DNA of 64,000 nt from Aphanomyces cochlioides. Its lineage: Eukaryota; Oomycota; Saprolegniomycetes; Saprolegniales; Verrucalvaceae. The position numbers and the translations under genes were made by a program. Shown here in pieces: positions 9,970 to 20,307 of this stretch. The notes beneath the pieces were generated by a model. That model was not told the origin of the DNA, did not search any database, and saw nothing but the letters and a program-made list of their open reading frames with translations. The stretch covers positions 806,001 to 870,000 of the forward strand of contig JAHQRK010000022.1 in assembly GCA_019828595.1 (NCBI GenBank), read 5' to 3'. Within the stretch, counting starts at the first letter, position 1, and each line of letters begins with the position of its first letter.

Positions 9970-10745
9970 GCACGGACGACGTCAGGCAGCCGCTCATTGC
10001 GTTTCATTTGGGCAGGCGGCAGGTACGTCGCATGTCGCCAACTTGTTGCTGCGTACTGGGCAATCGAGCGCTTCCTGGTGGTGGAGAAAGCGCATGTGTA
10101 GGATTGTCAAGACTGCGAGAGGATAACGTTTTCGCGGATTGTGCATTTGCTAAATGCATGCACTGATATATTGCAGGAATGCACGGGGATTGTAGGCCTC
10201 TGGCAAGATCCGATTGAGCGGTAGCACGTCGCCAATTCTTCTCGTCGATTCCTTCTTCTTGAACATGGCCTTTGCCTTGAGCACACATCACATCGTTGAG
10301 ATCACACCGTGATAAATGGCGGTAATAGCTTCGGCCAAATTCCTTAATACTTTGACGATGCATGGCTTGGTTTTAACAACATCATGCCTTGGTGTGTTGG
10401 TCATGGGATATGAAGGGAGTCAAGTGTCAAACATGGCTCACCATATCGAGTCGTATCTCAAAGTCGTCTTTGCCATCGTCAGCTACGTCGTGATGGTTTT
10501 CGTCCGATCAAGCTCGCTCGATCGACTTTATCGTGAGCGAGTGGAAAATTGTGGGGTTTGGTGCTGTAAGGCCTGTCCGTTGGCTGTGGCCAAGGCCGCA
10601 TTCCAAGTGTGATCGCTGATATGTTTTGGCCTGTTGTTGCCATCTATGCCCCACACCGAGCAAGCTATTTGATCGGGATGATTGCCTTTGCTGCTGTATT
10701 TCATATCGGACAAATTCCGATGGGACCAATTTGGTGGAAAGAGGG
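9970..10745 (+). pseudogene. scrambled MFS remnant and MFS-flank repeat
   Basis: About 10000-10190 matches a repeat also seen at 26160-26370 and 45075-45210 (shared blocks GGCGGCAGGTA, TGCATTTGCTAAATGCATGCA, GCAGGAATGCACGGGG). From 10200 come pieces of MFS coding sequence in the wrong order: the C-terminal STSPILLVD-type segment, then a fragment like FFLYVAFA, then from 10340 VLVMGYEGSQVSNMAHHI and VVMVFVRSSSLDRLYR. No reading frame spans them. At 10620-10745 a piece (VVAIYAPHRASYLIGM) resembles DNA at 26441-26560. This is a decayed duplicate, not a gene. Confidence 0.65.
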
Positions 10746-11841
10746 AGTCAAAGTTTGAGTAAGATAGGAAGGTAGGGACTCGATGCTAACATGGCAGGGT
10801 TGATCAGGAAAGAAGTGCTAACGTTATGTTTTAACCAGGTCAACCATACGAACACGATTACAGTCAAATGTTCTGTTACAGCAATGAACTTTCGATCGAA
10901 ATCAGCAATTGGGAGCCCTTGGATGCATTTCCACACTAGATTTGCATTTACCACTGCCTTTCAATGAACTCAACCTACCAATACCCCCTTGAGAAGCGTC
11001 TAGATCGTTGTTACAATGTCCATGACACAGTGGTGCAGTAGGGAAGTGATAAAGGCACCACCCTGGTACTTAAATGTGAGATGGTCGGATCAGTGAAGTC
11101 CGAGCTTCTCGTCACAAGAAAAGGGAGATGGAAGGTTAGAGGTCGCCTGGGGCTTTTAGGTGAACCAGACGCGATCGAGGGAAATGGAGAGGCACGACTG
11201 TGGGTTGAAAGTCCGCAGTAGTTGACCGCTGCTGGGGAAAAGGACTGTGGGGAGGACCGGAGAGGGGGTTGGTTGCTCGGTTGCCCACGAGCTACGCCTA
11301 GCGTTGACTGGCGTTGGTGAGGGCGATTGACGGTGCGGGTTTTCGTCAGACCCACGGAACTCCTGCAAACTTCTTGGCGCTTAAACTCTCTCAATGGGAC
11401 GCCACAACTTAGAGGTTCATTCAACGCCAGCCAAAAAGAGCACTGTCTAACTACTGCCTCTGTTTCCTAAGCTACTCCTAACTTCGCACGCACGCTCTGT
11501 AATTGTCTCCGTCTCGCTCCACGATTGGTCTCTGACCTTTACTCACTCACTCAATTGGCCATAAGTCTTGGCAGCACGCTCGCAGCAGGCCACCACACTG
11601 ACTGCAAGCCTGGTTGACCGCCCTCCACTAGTGGCCACTGCTCTGGCTTGTTGGGCTCTGCTTTTCCACTTGTACTGCTTGCTCCTTGGTCATAATTCCT
11701 GGACAATCCGGCACTGCAATCCACTCGTTGTCCATCGCGATTGGCGACCTTCCAGCCAATAGATCATCGCTCTTTGTGTCAACCTACGCGTTGGATTGGT
11801 TTCGCGAGTGGCGGCTCGCTTTGCCACATAAATACTACTAG
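10746..11841. other. no recognisable gene
   Basis: A 137-codon minus-strand frame at 11011-11424 is rich in Ser, Pro and Arg and has no motif. The stretch 11430-11770 is pyrimidine-rich. I see no TIRs, LTR ends or conserved protein here. Confidence 0.5.
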
Positions 11842-12516
11842 TACTCTGGTACGTAATGATTGTTACATTTGACTTTTCAGTGGAGTTTCGTTGGTCCTCT
11901 TTGAGGAATTCTACATTTGATTGGTGCAAATGAAAGTACTTTATCTCCTCTTTGATTGGATATATTTATTCAGGCGAAATTCATTGCCATCCAGGAGAAA
12001 CAATGCCTCAAAGTTTGTCCTCTGATTCAAATTACAGAAAATCTTCCGCCAGTGAATCAAATCGCAATGAAACGCGGTCCCACCGCACACACACATAGAT
12101 CACTTAGTCTCCGATATATTAACGGTATTTTTGAGAGACTATCGATCAAGACGCTCAAATTCGATGCTCACACTCAAACCGAATGGTCTGGCTCTAAGGC
12201 CCTTTTCCGGCGATCCTGTGAGCTCCTGCGTCCGTCCACGCATCACTGGAACATATTGAATAAGTTTGTATGCATTTGCAGGACCAAATATGGCGCCTAG
12301 AAACGTGAGCAAAGCTAAATGTGATGAGGTCTCCAATATCGTTAGGTCATATGTATATTTACTATTTTGTATGCCAATTTTATCTTTATGAATAATATTT
12401 TAATTTAAATATGCTAACATTTGATAAATTCTTCAAACTGTTTCATACTAAAACCAAGTTAACAAGAATTGTGCTCCAAAAAATATGCAATGTGACAATC
12501 ATTTCGGACCAGAGTA
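11842..12516. mobile_element. MITE-like element, ~25-bp TIRs (family member 1)
   Basis: Left end TACTCTGGTACGTAATGATT (11842 on) and right end, read in reverse, TACTCTGGTCCGAAATGATTG (12516 back) form imperfect TIRs. The same end sequence bounds a similar-sized element at 35292-35951. No transposase frame lies inside. A CTCCTCTTTGATTGG-like block inside is also present (inverted) in the other copy. Confidence 0.6.
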
Positions 12517-13096
12517 GTAAGGAAATGTTTCAGGTAAAGCTCGTCAGTGATTGCCTGCGCCATCTGAAACTGCGCCGCCAAGCAGCTCCTGAGCCTGGCA
12601 CGTCCTTCGCCACGGCAGAGCAGCATGTGCGTCTACCCTGTTCAACTGCAACGCACTATTAGACCAACGTCGTAGTGACTACCAACCATACAGGTTTGTC
12701 CCTATTCGTAGTTTGATACTACTTCAATCTTCAAACATCGTCAAACTGCAGTTGACTATCAACCATACGGAAACGCAACAACCCGGTACATTGCGCAACT
12801 TGAAGAGAGGACATGAACTCAACGAAAGAAGTTTATTCTTACAGACAACTGTATCGTTTCCAGGAAAGCAAACTCTTCTAATGAAATCGTCAGGCACTTT
12901 CATTTTTGTCATGTCTTCACAACGTCGATACAAATGAGTCAAAAACTGGCGTCGGGGTATCGGCCAAGTGCGTATCTTCAATGGAGCGATTAGAGTGACG
13001 CATAATTGCGGCATGTTCTTCCTCCTAACGCTCTGTAACGAGCATTATAGCTCGCAGAGCAGTGTCACTTCTGATGGTCGTCTGGTTCAAGCGTTA
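12517..13096. other. no recognisable gene
   Basis: Short frames on both strands (12713-12937 plus, 12724-13014 minus) have no motif and overlap each other. The TA at 13095-13096 is the target duplication of the next element. Confidence 0.5.
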
Positions 13097-14644
13097 GTCA
13101 ACTTACTATCAAGAGCACTTTTAATTATCAATGACATTTAAATTTATGACTTGGTAAAAAAAATTAACTTCAACAGCACATGAAATAAAGTTAACGCCAC
13201 ATGATTCTTCCTTGTTCTAGAAAAAGCAATCCGTCATGAATTCTCGCGCGCTTTTCAGCATTGCAGCTCACTTTCAAATATTCCAGCAATGGAGAACCCG
13301 ATTGCATCCCCTGTCGTGCCCACCCAAGAAGCTCCATCGACGCCTCTCGCGCCTCGCCGTCAAAACAAGATGATCAGACTCTCCGTCAAGAAACGAATTC
13401 AGAAAGCATACAGAGAGAGTCGCGATTGGAAGATCGTTGCAATTGCGAACGGCGTCAATATCAAAAGCTGCCGCAACTTTCTGGACATGGAAGAGATTAT
13501 TGAAAAGAAGCGTGGAGGACACAAGCCGCGGCTCCTCTCGGATGAAACACTTGATGTCATGGAAAAGTGGATTGAAGGCGATCCCCAAACAACGCTTGTT
13601 GAAATCTGTCAGCGCTTGCTGTCTGAATCCAACATTCAGATCACATGCTCAGCCGTGCACCGTGCTCTCAGTGGTCGCGTTTTCACGTTTAAGGACCAAC
13701 ATTATGAGCCGCTCCAAATGAGCTCTCTCCAAGTGAAAGAGCAGATACGTCGGTTTGTCGCCCAGCTACGTCGTCTCAAAGAACAAGACAAGATCCCTAT
13801 CTGGATTGACGAGACAAATTTTAACCTGTTCACGGCTCGAACAAAAGGCAGATCCAAGCGTGGTGTGAGAGTTCGAAATGTTCGTCCAGCGCCGCAAAAA
13901 GGCAAGAACCTACATATCATTGGGGGGATGTCAGGACAAGGCTTCGTGTACATGAAGCATGGACGCGGAGCATATGCGAATGAGAGAGCAAACGAATGGC
14001 TCCGTGGCATGCTTCGAGCTGCACGTGCTCACTTAAATGGACTGGGAGATATTCTGGTCATTAGTGACAACGCGCCATGTCACTCAAGGTATTTTGGATT
14101 ATCTCTCTTTGTCTTACTCTGGTAGACTTGAGCAGGTGTTTTTGGAAGATGAATTTCGAGAGGCTATGCTTCTACGGTTGAGCCCTTATTCACCCATGCC
14201 CAACCCCATCGAAATTATGTGGTCGCAGGTGAAATCACGAGTGAAAACATTTCTTCGTGAAGGTCTCGCTGCGTTCATGGGACCCCCACCTGTCGATCCC
14301 CCAATGACTTGCCAAGAGTATCGTTTGCAATACCTGGAGCACTGTGCGATGCGCGATCTGAATGGTAACTTCCTTATTTCCGTTTGCTAATGTATTCTAG
14401 AAATCGATCCCAATCGCAATGACCGATACACGAACCGCCTCGATTGGTTCTATGGACTGGCTCATGACATGGAAGACATGCCTGTTGGTCGCTAAACAAT
14501 CTGCAAACTTCATCGTCGTCGCCTTGCATTTTATCTTGAAGTGGCGTTCACTTTATTTCATGTGCTGTTGAAGTTAATTTTTTGACCAAGTCATAAATTT
14601 AAATGTCATTGATTAATTAAAAGTGCTCTTGATAGTAAGTTGAC
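13097..14644 (+). mobile_element. complete Tc1/mariner-superfamily element with 104-bp TIRs
   Basis: Left TIR 13097-13200 and right TIR 14541-14644 start GTCAACTTACTATCAAGAGC and end at GCCAC. They differ at about four positions by eye. Both ends are flanked by TA (13095-13096 and 14645-14646), the Tc1/mariner target duplication. The 1,548-bp element holds a single spliced transposase gene with no lesion. Near-identical TIRs and an open gene suggest recent activity. Confidence 0.88.
13289..14495 (+). CDS. Tc1/mariner-superfamily transposase, three exons
   Basis: Join 13289-14088, 14126-14364, 14401-14495; GT-AG introns of 37 and 36 nt; 377 residues from the ATG at 13289 to the TAA at 14493. 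An N-terminal helix-turn-helix region (LSVKKRIQKAYRES, then VNIKSCRNFL) is followed by a basic linker and a second DNA-binding segment (SAVHRALSGR). The catalytic motifs are IWIDETNFNL (first D), ISDNAPCHSR (second D) and PYSPMPNPIEIMWSQVK (E). After removing intron 1 I count 35 residues between the second D and the E, so DD35E rather than the common DD34E. Without splicing, the conserved third motif would be in another frame. The enzyme would cut at the 104-bp TIRs and insert at TA. No stop or frameshift seen. Confidence 0.85.
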
Positions 14645-14646
14645 TA

Positions 14647-16602
14647 TATTTAAATGTCATTGAGTTTAATAAAAAACCATTGACTTTATAATTTTGGATT
14701 ATGACCAAAAAGCTCAGAAAATGGACTAAATAAAGCGCAAAAAGGTGTAGTATCGTATTTCGCACGCAACTTGTTTACCACAAAGATGTTCACGACGCTT
14801 GGGCGGTAAACTGCTTCGTCAAATCAATATTAGTTGGCGTTCAAAGAAGAAGAATGGATTTCCGAGCATCTTCGTTCCTCACCATCGACGTTTCTTGTCA
14901 AAATAGAATGTTCAGTACAACTTTATCCCTGGGATTAGGTGAGCGACCCTTCTGCGCGTTCCCAACTGTTGGGCCGTGGGTCTTATGTATAGATGTGTTT
15001 ATTTTTTTAAACATAAATAACTGAACATAACAATACCGTTTTATAACGTTTCTTTATTTTTCATGTTTTATTGGATTTGATTGGCTCACTGTGATAACCA
15101 ATGCAATCAAGTGATCTGGACTTGAGCAAGGTACCATGCTCATCGATATCAAATTGAAAACCTTAGGCACACCGGGCAAATAGATCCCAAGCAATAGTGG
15201 AAATGGGGTGCAGACCATGAAATTATACAAAGCTGTGCACAACGCTAAGATCCGCTATAAATTGCTGTAGTTTGTTTTCATGTTACAAAAGCATCGACTA
15301 AGTGGGAGATCGCGATGACTTCGCGACTTGGAAGGTTGAATAACGGACGCAGCAGTTAAAATAAGGATGCAAATTAAATTCGTCGATTGAACAATAAGGC
15401 ACCATTGATGGTACAATGAGCCATAGATGCTTGTAATTGTTCGTTGTCATTGTCGAAAGGTCCGGACCGTTCAATGTTTTCGGCAATGCCATTGAGTCCA
15501 TAAGTTATTCATTGCGTGTCATATTTCATTTAATTTATTAAATGCAGTTAATGTGATGAGACGCCTTTGCGATGTCTTGCTCACAATGTTTGCACCGCGC
15601 GCACGGGGGAGATTCTTTGATTCATCATGAGGTAAGTCTTTGAAGTGATCCCAAAGCGGCGGCTTGCTTCTTCCCATGGCAAAATAGATTCTTGAGGTTG
15701 TACTGTATTTGACAGTAATGAAAATCTATGAAGAGTGACAGGGTATGAAATGTCAAAGCAACGAAGTTAATGTCCGGATGTGGATGCACTTACATACGGA
15801 TAAATGTTCATCTATTGTTTGGAAATGTTTGACAAACAAACAAAAACATGTTTGTTTGACTTGTTGATGGAATTTGCAAGGCGATCAACCTTGCTTATGA
15901 ATATTGTCCAATTGAAAATAACTTGTAGTATAATTGGTTGTCTTTTTCTATGAAAACAAGCATGTTGCTTTCGAGACAAGAAAGGCCGTTCAAGACAACG
16001 ACGTGTGTAGGATTGCCTCCTCTCATTGAGTAGATCACTTCGAAATGACCAGGCTCAAGACAAGAATTCATTGTCAAATCTGTTGATTGAGAGACACATT
16101 AAATTCCATTTTGTGTGTCTCTCAATCAACAAGTAAAGATTAACAACAGACCAATAAATCCTGAATAACTTAGTTCTATGTCATACTTGGTACCTGAATA
16201 GAATTCTTTGATCTTGCCAAATGATTATGGTGAGGATCTCATTTGCCTATCCCTGTAGAGACTCTTTATCGCACTTCTGTAGCCACTGAGGGACCAGGTT
16301 GAATATTAGGCTTGTTTTTAACTGTCCGAATAATAAATTTAAGGAAGTCACTGTAAACAAAGGTGTTAAGATCTGTCGAGCACACAGTAGACGAGCTTGA
16401 ATGTTGTAGGAGCAAGTGTGGGCGACCTAAAAGGGATGCTCATTTCACAATCTGACTATTTTCCAAACGTATATCTTGCACGAGTGTCCGAGCTTATCCT
16501 GCTTATCCTATTTCTGCGTGCGTCTTCCACGGTGATCCTTTCTTTTCAGCTATTGGGCAATATTTTTCTATATTTATGAATTTTTATTGGATAGAACTTT
16601 CT
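14647..16602. other. AT-rich stretch without a recognisable gene
   Basis: Only short frames without motifs. It contains the 18-bp hairpin at 16081-16131 and an isolated AATTTGCAAGGC...CCTTG end (15872-15893) that matches one end of the small element at 16603-16743. Confidence 0.5.
16081..16131. repeat. 18-bp perfect hairpin, 15-nt loop
   Basis: TGTTGATTGAGAGACACA at 16081-16098 is repeated exactly in inverse orientation at 16114-16131. There is no gene beside it and no U-tract. Confidence 0.75.
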
Positions 16603-16743
16603 CAAGGCAGGTTGCCTTGCAAATGTGTGTGTGAAATTGAACTTTGAACATTTATTTTTATTCCATAGAAACATAAAGATAAAATATTTGAAATGTTAAA
16701 ATTCTCAAATACATTTATGGAATTTGCAAGGCACCACACCTTG
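16603..16743. mobile_element. very small MITE-like element, 22-bp imperfect TIRs
   Basis: CAAGGCAGGTTGCCTTGCAAAT (two blocks of 11) at 16603-16624 pairs with 16722-16743 at 17 of 22 positions. A third, isolated end is at 15872-15893, so this is a repeated sequence. The core is AT-rich. Confidence 0.5.
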
Positions 16744-16764
16744 CTTCAGTACTGAAACGTACTA

Positions 16765-17218
16765 CCGTATTTCCTGTAAGGTTGTCACCACTATTTTTTC
16801 CCATTGAGTTGTCACCACTGATATAATTATTTAACTGATTCATACAAATTTATAGTATACATTTATAATACATTCTGATGAAATTTTTCGGAGTTCCCCT
16901 TGAGTTGTCACCAGTCAGATCTTATTGGAAGAAATGCAATGGTTCAATTAGATACCAGGGCATAAATTTATCGTGTTCATGCGTTGCAGTCGGCAAACCT
17001 GGACCCAAATGAGCGTTGAAGGTTTTCATTCTCCCAAACTGGAGTCAGCCACTCGTAAAGTCGACATACGACTGCGAGGTGTTCTTGATAATAATATGAT
17101 TGGTAGATAAGTCTAATTTTTACCCAATCAAATGTACCTCATTTTGATATCTGATTTCCTATGGACTTGTCACCATTTTCGAAAATCATTCGTGGTGACA
17201 ACCTTACGGGAAATACGG
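16765..17218. mobile_element. 454-bp TIR element with TA target duplication
   Basis: Ends CCGTATTTCCTGTAAGGTTG (left) and, in reverse, CCGTATTTCCCGTAAGGTTG (right) match over about 27 bp with one difference. TA flanks both sides (16763-16764, 17219-17220). GTTGTCACCA or CTTGTCACCA motifs recur inside at about 16805, 16905 and 17167. A non-autonomous Tc1/mariner or pogo relative (inference from TSD and end sequence). Confidence 0.7.
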
Positions 17219-17230
17219 TATATTGCCTTA

Positions 17231-17483
17231 GGGCCTGTTTGGTGACTGTGAACTTTTTTTCTGTGAAATTTCATAAAATGACAAATGTCGCAGAATGTTG
17301 GTACAAAATGTCATTACAATTATACAGGTCTGACCTGTATATTTATTTCATGAAATAGGACTCTGAAATGACCAAAAATTGACAAATCCAAACACGCCGA
17401 AAAATTCGAACATATGACAAAACTGCAAGTTTTGTTGAAAAGTAGCAAATTTCATGAAATTTTCACTGGAACCAAACAGGCCC
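17231..17483. mobile_element. Tourist-like (PIF/Harbinger) MITE, TTA target duplication
   Basis: Starts GGGCCTGTTTGGT and ends with its inverse ACCAAACAGGCCC, flanked by TTA at 17228-17230 and 17484-17486. GGGCCTGTTTGG ends and TTA/TAA duplications are typical of Tourist/Harbinger MITEs. It is 253 bp, non-coding, and lies 10 bp after the previous TIR element. Confidence 0.75.
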
Positions 17484-17792
17484 TTACTAATTCTGGAAAA
17501 TGGGAAATTTCATAAAAAACACATCTATAGTCTTATACCGCCACTTCCAAATATACCAAACTGTTTCTCCCTCTTGTTCCTCAATTCAAACTTTATCGAC
17601 TCTCTAGCCCATCTACCCCATAGAACTCTTCTGTTCTGCTAGCCGTGTGGTCAAAAGATTTAGCAGTGCTACCAATAGATTTGGCGGTGTGCCCATTGGA
17701 ATGAGCAGAGAGAGGAAGTGTACCCGATTGATTTAGCCGTGTGGTCATTAGATTGTGAAATCAACAGGATGGTTTGGTTAACTCAATTGCAA

Positions 17793-18647
17793 AAAGGTGT
17801 ACTTGGACGTCGGGATGACTTTGGTCAACTTCGAGTAGTGGTCCAAAATCAATCCTTGACGACAGATAGCAACTACTTTTCGCATGTCAAGGCGCTCTCG
17901 CTTGGCCAGTGCATCTTTTCGTCGGATTTCTTCTTCTTGTACGTGGCGTTTGCAGTGGCCATCACCCCAATTGTGCTCTTTTTGTTTGAAATGACCGAAT
18001 TTGCAACGGAAATGCTCGGTGAAGCCGACAGCCAAGCCAACTTCGTGGGCGAACGTGTGACCATTGCTAACGCTCTTGGTAACCTCCTCGGGCCGGTCGT
18101 CGCGGATGTGATCATTCGAGTCTTCTATGCCAACCCCGCGTACGTCCGCAAGATGGTTATCACAGCATTCTGCTATCCCAAACCATTGGCCTTGTTCTTT
18201 TGATCAACAACCTTGAGAATGTTGAAACGTTCCGCTGGCCGCTGTACATCACGGCGTTCTCGAGCAGTGGTGGCTTTGGCCTCATTCCTTCCTTCTTGGC
18301 TGATTTATTTGGTGTGTACAATGCCGGGACGATGTATGGCTTGGTATTGTCTTCTTGGATCATTGGTTCGTTGGTCATCGGATCCGAAGAGTGGCGAGTG
18401 CCTGATATGGCGCACAATATGGCGGATCAGCTCCAAGTTCTGCTCATTGTTACCATCGTCGGTAGTGTCGTGATGGTCCTCGTCCGATTAAGCTCCATGG
18501 ATCGATTCTATCGTGGCTATCAGTTGACCATTTGTGATAAAATCATCATCCAACGACCATCACGGCGTTTAATGATGGAGAGAAACAAGACTGAGACGTC
18601 CGAGTATGCACACACCGATGAATTCCAGGAATGGGTGGAGGAACAGG
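17793..18647 (+). pseudogene. MFS transporter copy B, 5'-truncated and split by a gypsy element
   Basis: Homology to copies A, C and E starts in exon 3, around the segment ahead of VVVQNQSLTT; exons 1 and 2 and the beginning of exon 3 are absent. It continues through FFFLYVAFAVAITPIVLF, GNLLGPVVADVIIRVFYANP, a frameshift near 18165-18200, then LIPSFLADLFGVYNAGTMYG and the C-terminal tail to EWVEEQ. At 18648 the coding sequence is interrupted by the gypsy LTR. The missing tail resumes at 25542 after the duplicated ACAGG. The 5' truncation and the frameshift show it was probably dead before, or independent of, the insertion. Confidence 0.85.
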
Positions 18648-18910
18648 TGTAACCGGGCGCAGAGGATGTCAGGCGCGTGTGAACTGCGACTGAAGTGTAA
18701 GAGTGAATTAAAGTTAAAGCAACCTAAGTCTTGTTCCTATCTTGTTTCTCGTTGGCTATCGCACAGCCTCGCTAGGAGCTTCAACTTCTGTGGCCTCCCA
18801 AGGCCAGTCATTCACACAGCAGAGCCCGGGGAACCGCTACTGCAGGGCGCCAGGTCAATGCGCAGACCGCGCCCTCATCTTATGTACCTGCCAGACATGG
18901 CACGGTTACA
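18648..18910 (-). repeat. gypsy 3' LTR
   Basis: 263 bp, identical by eye to the LTR at 25279-25541; TG...CA ends within an 8-bp inverted TGTAACCG/CGGTTACA. Confidence 0.92.
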
Positions 18911-18923
18911 TCCTCCCACACTT
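18911..18923 (-). promoter_or_regulatory. gypsy polypurine tract
   Basis: Read on the minus strand the bases just before the 3' LTR are AAGTGTGGGAGGA, a purine-rich plus-strand primer site in the expected place. Confidence 0.65.
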
Positions 18924-19061
18924 AGGGCGAAAGCCCATAAGATTTTGCAGAGATACCTCCCTCGCTGGGGGTAATCCCGTCACAGTCCCGTCTGAACTGG
19001 GACTGGTCTGTTCCAACTGCCACATTGGCTCTCGCTGAGCCAATCAGGAACATTTTCGAAA

Positions 19062-20307
19062 ATGTACGCCGACGAAGAGGTTGATTACGAGTACACGCCG
19101 TCCTCGCCCGATCTGGGCAGTCGCGCGCCAAATACCTTGAGAACCTTTGGATCCGTGAGGGCCAAACTCGACTTGGCGGTGGTGTCCACGCACGTTGTCA
19201 GGCATCCGACACAGGATGCGATCTGACCTTTGATCAAATGCCAGGCTTCACAGCCTCTCGCGGTGGCACGCCCGATCCTGGCAAGTTTCGAGATTTGTTG
19301 GCGCAATTGCCTTCTCGCCTACGCGGCGATTCTAATAATGATTTTGCGGCGGGAGTTGCCTTTGCAGTCACGTTGTGGGAAACCTGCAACCCCGTCATCA
19401 TCGATATGGCCGAATGGCCTTCGATCCGACAAGACCAGCGCCGCTTTAGTGGTATGCGCGCGTTCGTTCCTGTTTCTCCCTTGCGGGACGAAACTAAATT
19501 TGAGTACGTGGCCATCTGGGCCAACCGAATGCTGGCGCGCATTACGCTCGACACCACGACGTGGCCCCAAAACTACGCGAAGTTCGAAGAGCGTGTTGTT
19601 AATTTTGCGCGTGAGCGCCATGGCTTGAAGGTACGCCTCGCTGCCGAGACCGTCGGAGCGATCGCTGTCGCGTACCAAAAGCTGAAAGTAGTCTATGTGA
19701 GTCTGGACCAAGGTCCGCTTCTCTCACCCATGTGTTCGTAGGAGCCGCCTCCGAATTTCGCGCCAGGAGGCGATACTCGCGGCAGTGCTGGCCCCAGCGC
19801 TGCGCGACAATCCGCGCGCCGTCATCGCGCCCCTCGTTCTCGCTCTCGCTCGACCGAGCCTGAGGCGAAACGTTCGCGCCGAGAGGCGGGGCGTAGTCCA
19901 AGTCGGGACCGCCCGCGATATGCGCTGGACGAAGATCTGCACCAGCTGCGTGATGAAGTTGCGGGGCTGACCCGCCAACTTGGTCACTCCGAACAGGAGT
20001 TTGAAGGTCGGCTTCAGGACCTTCAAGACGAGCTCCAGGTGAGCGCGAGAAACGTCGCGACTTGCAATCGCGCGTTGAGGAGATGTCGAAGCTCTGCGAG
20101 CAACACGCGGCGACCGCCGAGGGCTTGACGAACTGGGCCCGCGCGATGGATGTTCATCGCGAGCGTTTTTACAAGAAGAGCTCGGAGCTCGAGCTTCTTG
20201 TTGAGCGTCTCGCGAAGGAGAGAGATCGTGTGGACGCGCATCTCCAAGCGCTCTACTCGAAGATCCGACAGGACTACGTTCCGTTCGAGGAACTGAAGAA
20301 GGGGTAA
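19062..20307 (+). CDS. antisense extra ORF of the gypsy element (spliced, SR-rich and coiled-coil)
   Basis: On the strand opposite to gag-pol, a protein-like frame starts at ATG 19062 (acidic MYADEEVDYEYTPSSPDL). It shifts frame near 19220, runs through a folded-looking domain from DLTFDQMPGFTASRGG (19227 on) to AYQKLKVVY at 19696, then meets a 45-nt GT-AG intron (19697-19741) whose removal keeps the frame. Next come an Arg/Ser-rich stretch (RSRSRSTEPEAKRSRREAG), then heptad-rich coiled coil to the TAA at 20307, with one more 1-nt frame change near 20041. The 3' part overlaps the tail of the integrase frame head-on. I do not recognise the protein. Antisense genes at this place are known in some plant gypsy elements (e.g. 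Grande, RIRE2). The two frame changes mean this copy is broken or mis-sequenced. Confidence 0.5.

Noticed and set aside
11011..11424. 137-codon Ser/Pro/Arg-rich minus-strand frame
   Set aside because: Low-complexity composition, no motif, no splice structure; likely chance in a purine-biased stretch.
19724..20300. C-terminal extension of the gypsy integrase frame
   Set aside because: After the conserved HTGKLKRH region the frame is Arg/Ser-rich and mirrors the antisense gene; more likely open by codon constraint from the other strand.
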